Shown here: positions 5,951-7,555 of the stretch, one piece after another | How positions within the stretch are numbered: the stretch's first letter is position 1 | Layout of the letters: each line of letters starts with the position of its first letter | Assembly: GCA_030038885.1 (NCBI GenBank) | Contig: JASHQY010000025.1 | Location: 1-7,555, forward strand | Origin: Thermoplasmata archaeon | GTDB lineage: Archaea > Thermoplasmatota > Thermoplasmata > Lutacidiplasmatales > UBA184 | Length of the DNA: 7,555 bases | Direction of reading: 5' to 3' | Notes under the pieces: model-generated | What the model was told of the DNA's origin: nothing | Database searches by the model: none | What the model saw: only the letters and a program-made list of their open reading frames with translations | Made by a program: the position numbers and the translations under genes

Positions 5951-5972
5951 GCGCCCGGGGAACGCGGGAACC

Positions 5973-7181
5973 ATGGCCGCCGCGCGCCCCGCGGACCCGG
6001 CGGGACCGCTCCCGGCGGTGGTCCTGGGCGCCGGATACGCCGGCCTCTCGCTCGCCCAGGAGGTGCACCGGCGCTCGCGGGGGCGGATCCCGGTCGTGCT
6101 GATCGATCGCAATCCGGTGCACGTGCTGCGGACCCAGCTCTACGAGGTCGGCGAGCTGGCGTCCACCGGGGACACGACCGATCGCTGGGCGGTCCCGCTC
6201 GCCGGGGTCCTCGAGGGCACCTCGGTCGAGTTCCGCCAGGGGACGGTCCGGTCGATCGACCTCGCGGGGAGCTCGCTCGCGCTGGACTCCGGCACCGTGC
6301 GCTACCGCGCGCTCGCGATCTGCCTCGGCAGCGTCGCGGCGTACTACGGCGTTCCCGGCGCCGCGGAGCTCACCCACCAGGTCTACCGGTTGTCGGGCGC
6401 GAAGAAGCTCGCGGCCGCGATCCGCGAGATCGAGCGGGCGTCGGCCACGCTGCCGGGGGAGCGTCGGGCGCGGATCGTCGTGGTCGGAGGAGGATCGACC
6501 GGCACCGAGCTCGCGGCCGAGATCGCGACCACGGATTGGCGGGCGATCGCCGACCCCCGCGCCCGGCCCCCGGACGTCTATCTCCTGACCGGGGCGCTCC
6601 CGTTCCTCTCCGGCTTCGCGGCGCCGATCGTCGAGCGGGCGCGTCGGGTCCTCGCCCGCGCCGGCGTCACGATCGTGTCCGGGCTGAACGTCACTCGGGT
6701 GGATCCGGGCCGGGTCGCGCTTGAGGACGGATCGGTCCTCGCGTGCGACGCCGCCGTGTGGTGCGCCGGTCTCGAGGCGCCCCCGCAGGTGCGCGAGCTG
6801 CCCGTGCCGCACGGGAAGGGCGGTCGGATCGCGGCCGCGCCGACGCTCGAGGTGCCCGGTCACCCCGGGGTCTTCGCGGTCGGTGATGTGGTCGAGCTCA
6901 AGGACCCGAATACCGGCGCCTTCGTTCCGGCGACGGCCCAGGCCGCGCTCGCGGAGGCCCGGACCGCCGCGCGCAACCTCGTCGCACGGTGGACCGACCG
7001 GCCCCTCGTCCCATTCGAGTATCGGGAGCGGGGGGTCGTCGTCGCGCTCGGTCTCGGGCAGGCGGCCGGTGCGGTGCGCGCCGTCCCGATCTGGGGCAGC
7101 CCGGCCGCGCTGCTCAAGCGGCTCGTGCAGCGCGATTACGCCCACGCGGTCGAGCACGGCGAACCGCCGTCGCTGATCTAG
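5973..7181 (+). CDS. Type II NADH dehydrogenase-like FAD oxidoreductase (NDH-2)
   Basis: A 402-residue, two-dinucleotide-fold flavoprotein of the NDH-2 family, which passes electrons from NAD(P)H through FAD to quinone at the membrane surface without pumping protons. The FAD fold begins with VVLGAGYAGL (GxGxxG at 19-24) and its ribose-binding acid is D45 in VVLIDRN. The second fold has VVGGGSTGTELAAEI (GGGxxG at 172-177). The second FAD motif is VFAVGDV (D305), followed by PATAQAALAEA (319-329), where NDH-2 enzymes have AQ near the quinone. DAAVWCAGL (259-267) and the C-terminal WGSPAALLKRL...YAHAVEH region, likely a membrane-docking amphipathic helix, also fit. One key deviation: the acidic residue after the NADH-fold second strand is T206. 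Cys positions (117, 258, 264) do not fit sulfide:quinone reductase. The ATG at 5973 is right before the FAD motif region and fits a leaderless start. Confidence 0.88.
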   Translation: MAAARPADPAGPLPAVVLGAGYAGLSLAQEVHRRSRGRIPVVLIDRNPVHVLRTQLYEVGELASTGDTTDRWAVPLAGVLEGTSVEFRQGTVRSIDLAGSSLALDSGTVRYRALAICLGSVAAYYGVPGAAELTHQVYRLSGAKKLAAAIREIERASATLPGERRARIVVVGGGSTGTELAAEIATTDWRAIADPRARPPDVYLLTGALPFLSGFAAPIVERARRVLARAGVTIVSGLNVTRVDPGRVALEDGSVLACDAAVWCAGLEAPPQVRELPVPHGKGGRIAAAPTLEVPGHPGVFAVGDVVELKDPNTGAFVPATAQAALAEARTAARNLVARWTDRPLVPFEYRERGVVVALGLGQAAGAVRAVPIWGSPAALLKRLVQRDYAHAVEHGEPPSLI

Positions 7182-7409
7182 CACTCCCCGCGACCCCGCG
7201 GCACCGACCCGCGGATCCCCCGGCCCACCCGGGGTCTCCCGGGAGCAGCGACCCCAGCGCCGGCGCGGTGGCCTCCACCGAAGGGAGGTCCCTCGGCGTC
7301 GCACCAGAGAGGACGCTGCTCGAGGTCGAACCCGCGGCGTGGTCCGGTGCCGCTCTTTCGGTGGCCGGCAAAGGGGCATATCCTCCCGACCCGTCGCCCC
7401 CTCCGCCAC
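7182..7409. other. 228-bp intergenic region with one GC hairpin
   Basis: No convincing gene lies here. A perfect 6-bp inverted repeat, CCCCGG/CCGGGG (7218-7223 and 7229-7234, 5-nt loop), lies 36 bp after the NDH-2 stop and may mark the transcript end. The rest is GC-rich without a T run. A T-loop-like GGTCGAACCC at 7325-7334 does not extend into a tRNA. The promoter of the following gene must lie at the right end. Confidence 0.4.
7376..7383 (+). promoter_or_regulatory. Candidate box A of the nucleotidyltransferase gene
   Basis: GCATATCC is centred about 30 bp before the ATG at 7410. It is the only A/T-rich spot nearby and would give a leader of only a few nucleotides. No Shine-Dalgarno sequence precedes the ATG, in line with this. 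Confidence 0.4.
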
Positions 7410-7555
7410 ATGAAGGCGATCGTGCTGGTCGGGGGCTTCGGCACGAGGCTCCGACCGGTCACCTACGCCGTCCCGAAGCAGCTGATCCCGGTCGCGGGGC
7501 GGCCGATGCTCTACCACGTCCTCGACCTCCTGCCGGACGACGTCGAGGAGGTCGT
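7410..7555 (+). CDS. Sugar-1-phosphate nucleotidyltransferase, 3'-truncated
   Basis: The first 48 residues of a gene that runs off the window. The start MKAIVLVGGFGTRLRPVT is the nucleotide-binding signature GGxGTRLxP (8-16) of enzymes that join NTPs to sugar-1-phosphates. PKQLIPVAGRPML (22-34) supplies the conserved Lys (K23). Such enzymes make activated sugars (for example dTDP-glucose, GDP-mannose or UDP-GlcNAc) for surface glycans and protein glycosylation. The visible part cannot tell which NTP or sugar is used. The KQLIPVAGRP form is common in the archaeal glucose-1-phosphate thymidylyltransferase-like group, but this is only a leaning. A candidate box A lies about 30 bp upstream. Confidence 0.9.
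   Translation, partial: MKAIVLVGGFGTRLRPVTYAVPKQLIPVAGRPMLYHVLDLLPDDVEEV

Noticed and set aside
5973..7181. Sulfide:quinone oxidoreductase as an alternative to NDH-2
   Set aside because: The three Cys residues (117, 258, 264) are not in the positions of the catalytic SQR cysteines, and the VWCAGL and ATAQAA motifs fit NDH-2 better.
7300..7350. Possible tRNA around GGTCGAACCC
   Set aside because: The T-loop lacks one base, its flanks do not pair as a T stem on either strand, and no D arm, anticodon arm or acceptor stem can be built.
5880..7517. Upstream extension of the uspA frame, about 546 codons antisense to the NDH-2 gene
   Set aside because: The UspA domain begins exactly at the ATG at 5879; the extension is charged low-complexity sequence opposite a well-conserved flavoprotein.
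1..7555. Mobile element, CRISPR array, toxin-antitoxin or phage genes
   Set aside because: No transposase or integrase motifs, no terminal inverted repeats, no regularly spaced repeats and no small paired regulatory ORFs were found by eye.

Overview
The window is a very GC-rich stretch (roughly 70% by eye, not computed) with short intergenic gaps. Several features point to an archaeon. The tRNA-Cys gene has a TTTAA box centred about 28 bp upstream and no encoded CCA. Several genes start about 26-35 bp downstream of a TATA-like box and lack a clear Shine-Dalgarno sequence. The window starts with a tRNA-binding OB-fold protein of the MetRS C-terminal/CsaA type. A GC-rich member of the Thermoplasmatota is a plausible source, but that placement is inference and rests on no marker gene in the window.

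Layout from left to right. (1) Plus strand, 3-1186: the 3' part of a tRNA-binding-domain protein overlaps a PHP-domain metallo-phosphoesterase by an ATGA start/stop, so they form a translationally coupled pair. (2) Plus strand, 1236-1308: tRNA-Cys(GCA) with its own box A. (3) Minus strand, 3533 down to 1340: a two-gene operon of a MarR-family regulator and a 14-TM EmrB/QacA-like MFS transporter. It is read from a strong TATA box inside a conspicuous AT-rich island (3534-3573) that probably also holds the regulator's operator. (4) Minus strand, 4603 down to 3641: a two-lobed GNAT acetyltransferase, ending in GC hairpins just before the marR promoter. (5) Plus strand, about 4704-5369: a six-TM DUF998-type membrane protein, divergent from the GNAT gene and convergent with the next gene across an 11-bp hairpin. 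(6) Minus strand, 5879-5427: an ATP-binding-type UspA protein. (7) Plus strand, 5973-7181: a type II NADH dehydrogenase-like flavoprotein, divergent from uspA. (8) Plus strand, from 7410 to the end: the first 48 residues of a sugar-1-phosphate nucleotidyltransferase.

The genes do not form one pathway. The clearest functional unit is the marR-MFS operon, a typical arrangement for regulated export of a small toxic compound. The tRNA-binding/PHP pair is a second unit of unknown joint role. The NDH-2-like enzyme and UspA share an intergenic region and could both serve energy or stress metabolism. I found no CRISPR array, insertion sequence, defence island or other clearly new system. The points most worth a second look are a degenerate second tRNA-binding domain in the first protein, the AT-rich putative operator, the degenerate antiporter motif in the MFS protein, the loss of the NADH-selecting acidic residue in the NDH-2-like protein, and the two-lobed GNAT. 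No gene-free stretch exceeds 300 bases; the longest is 7182-7409.
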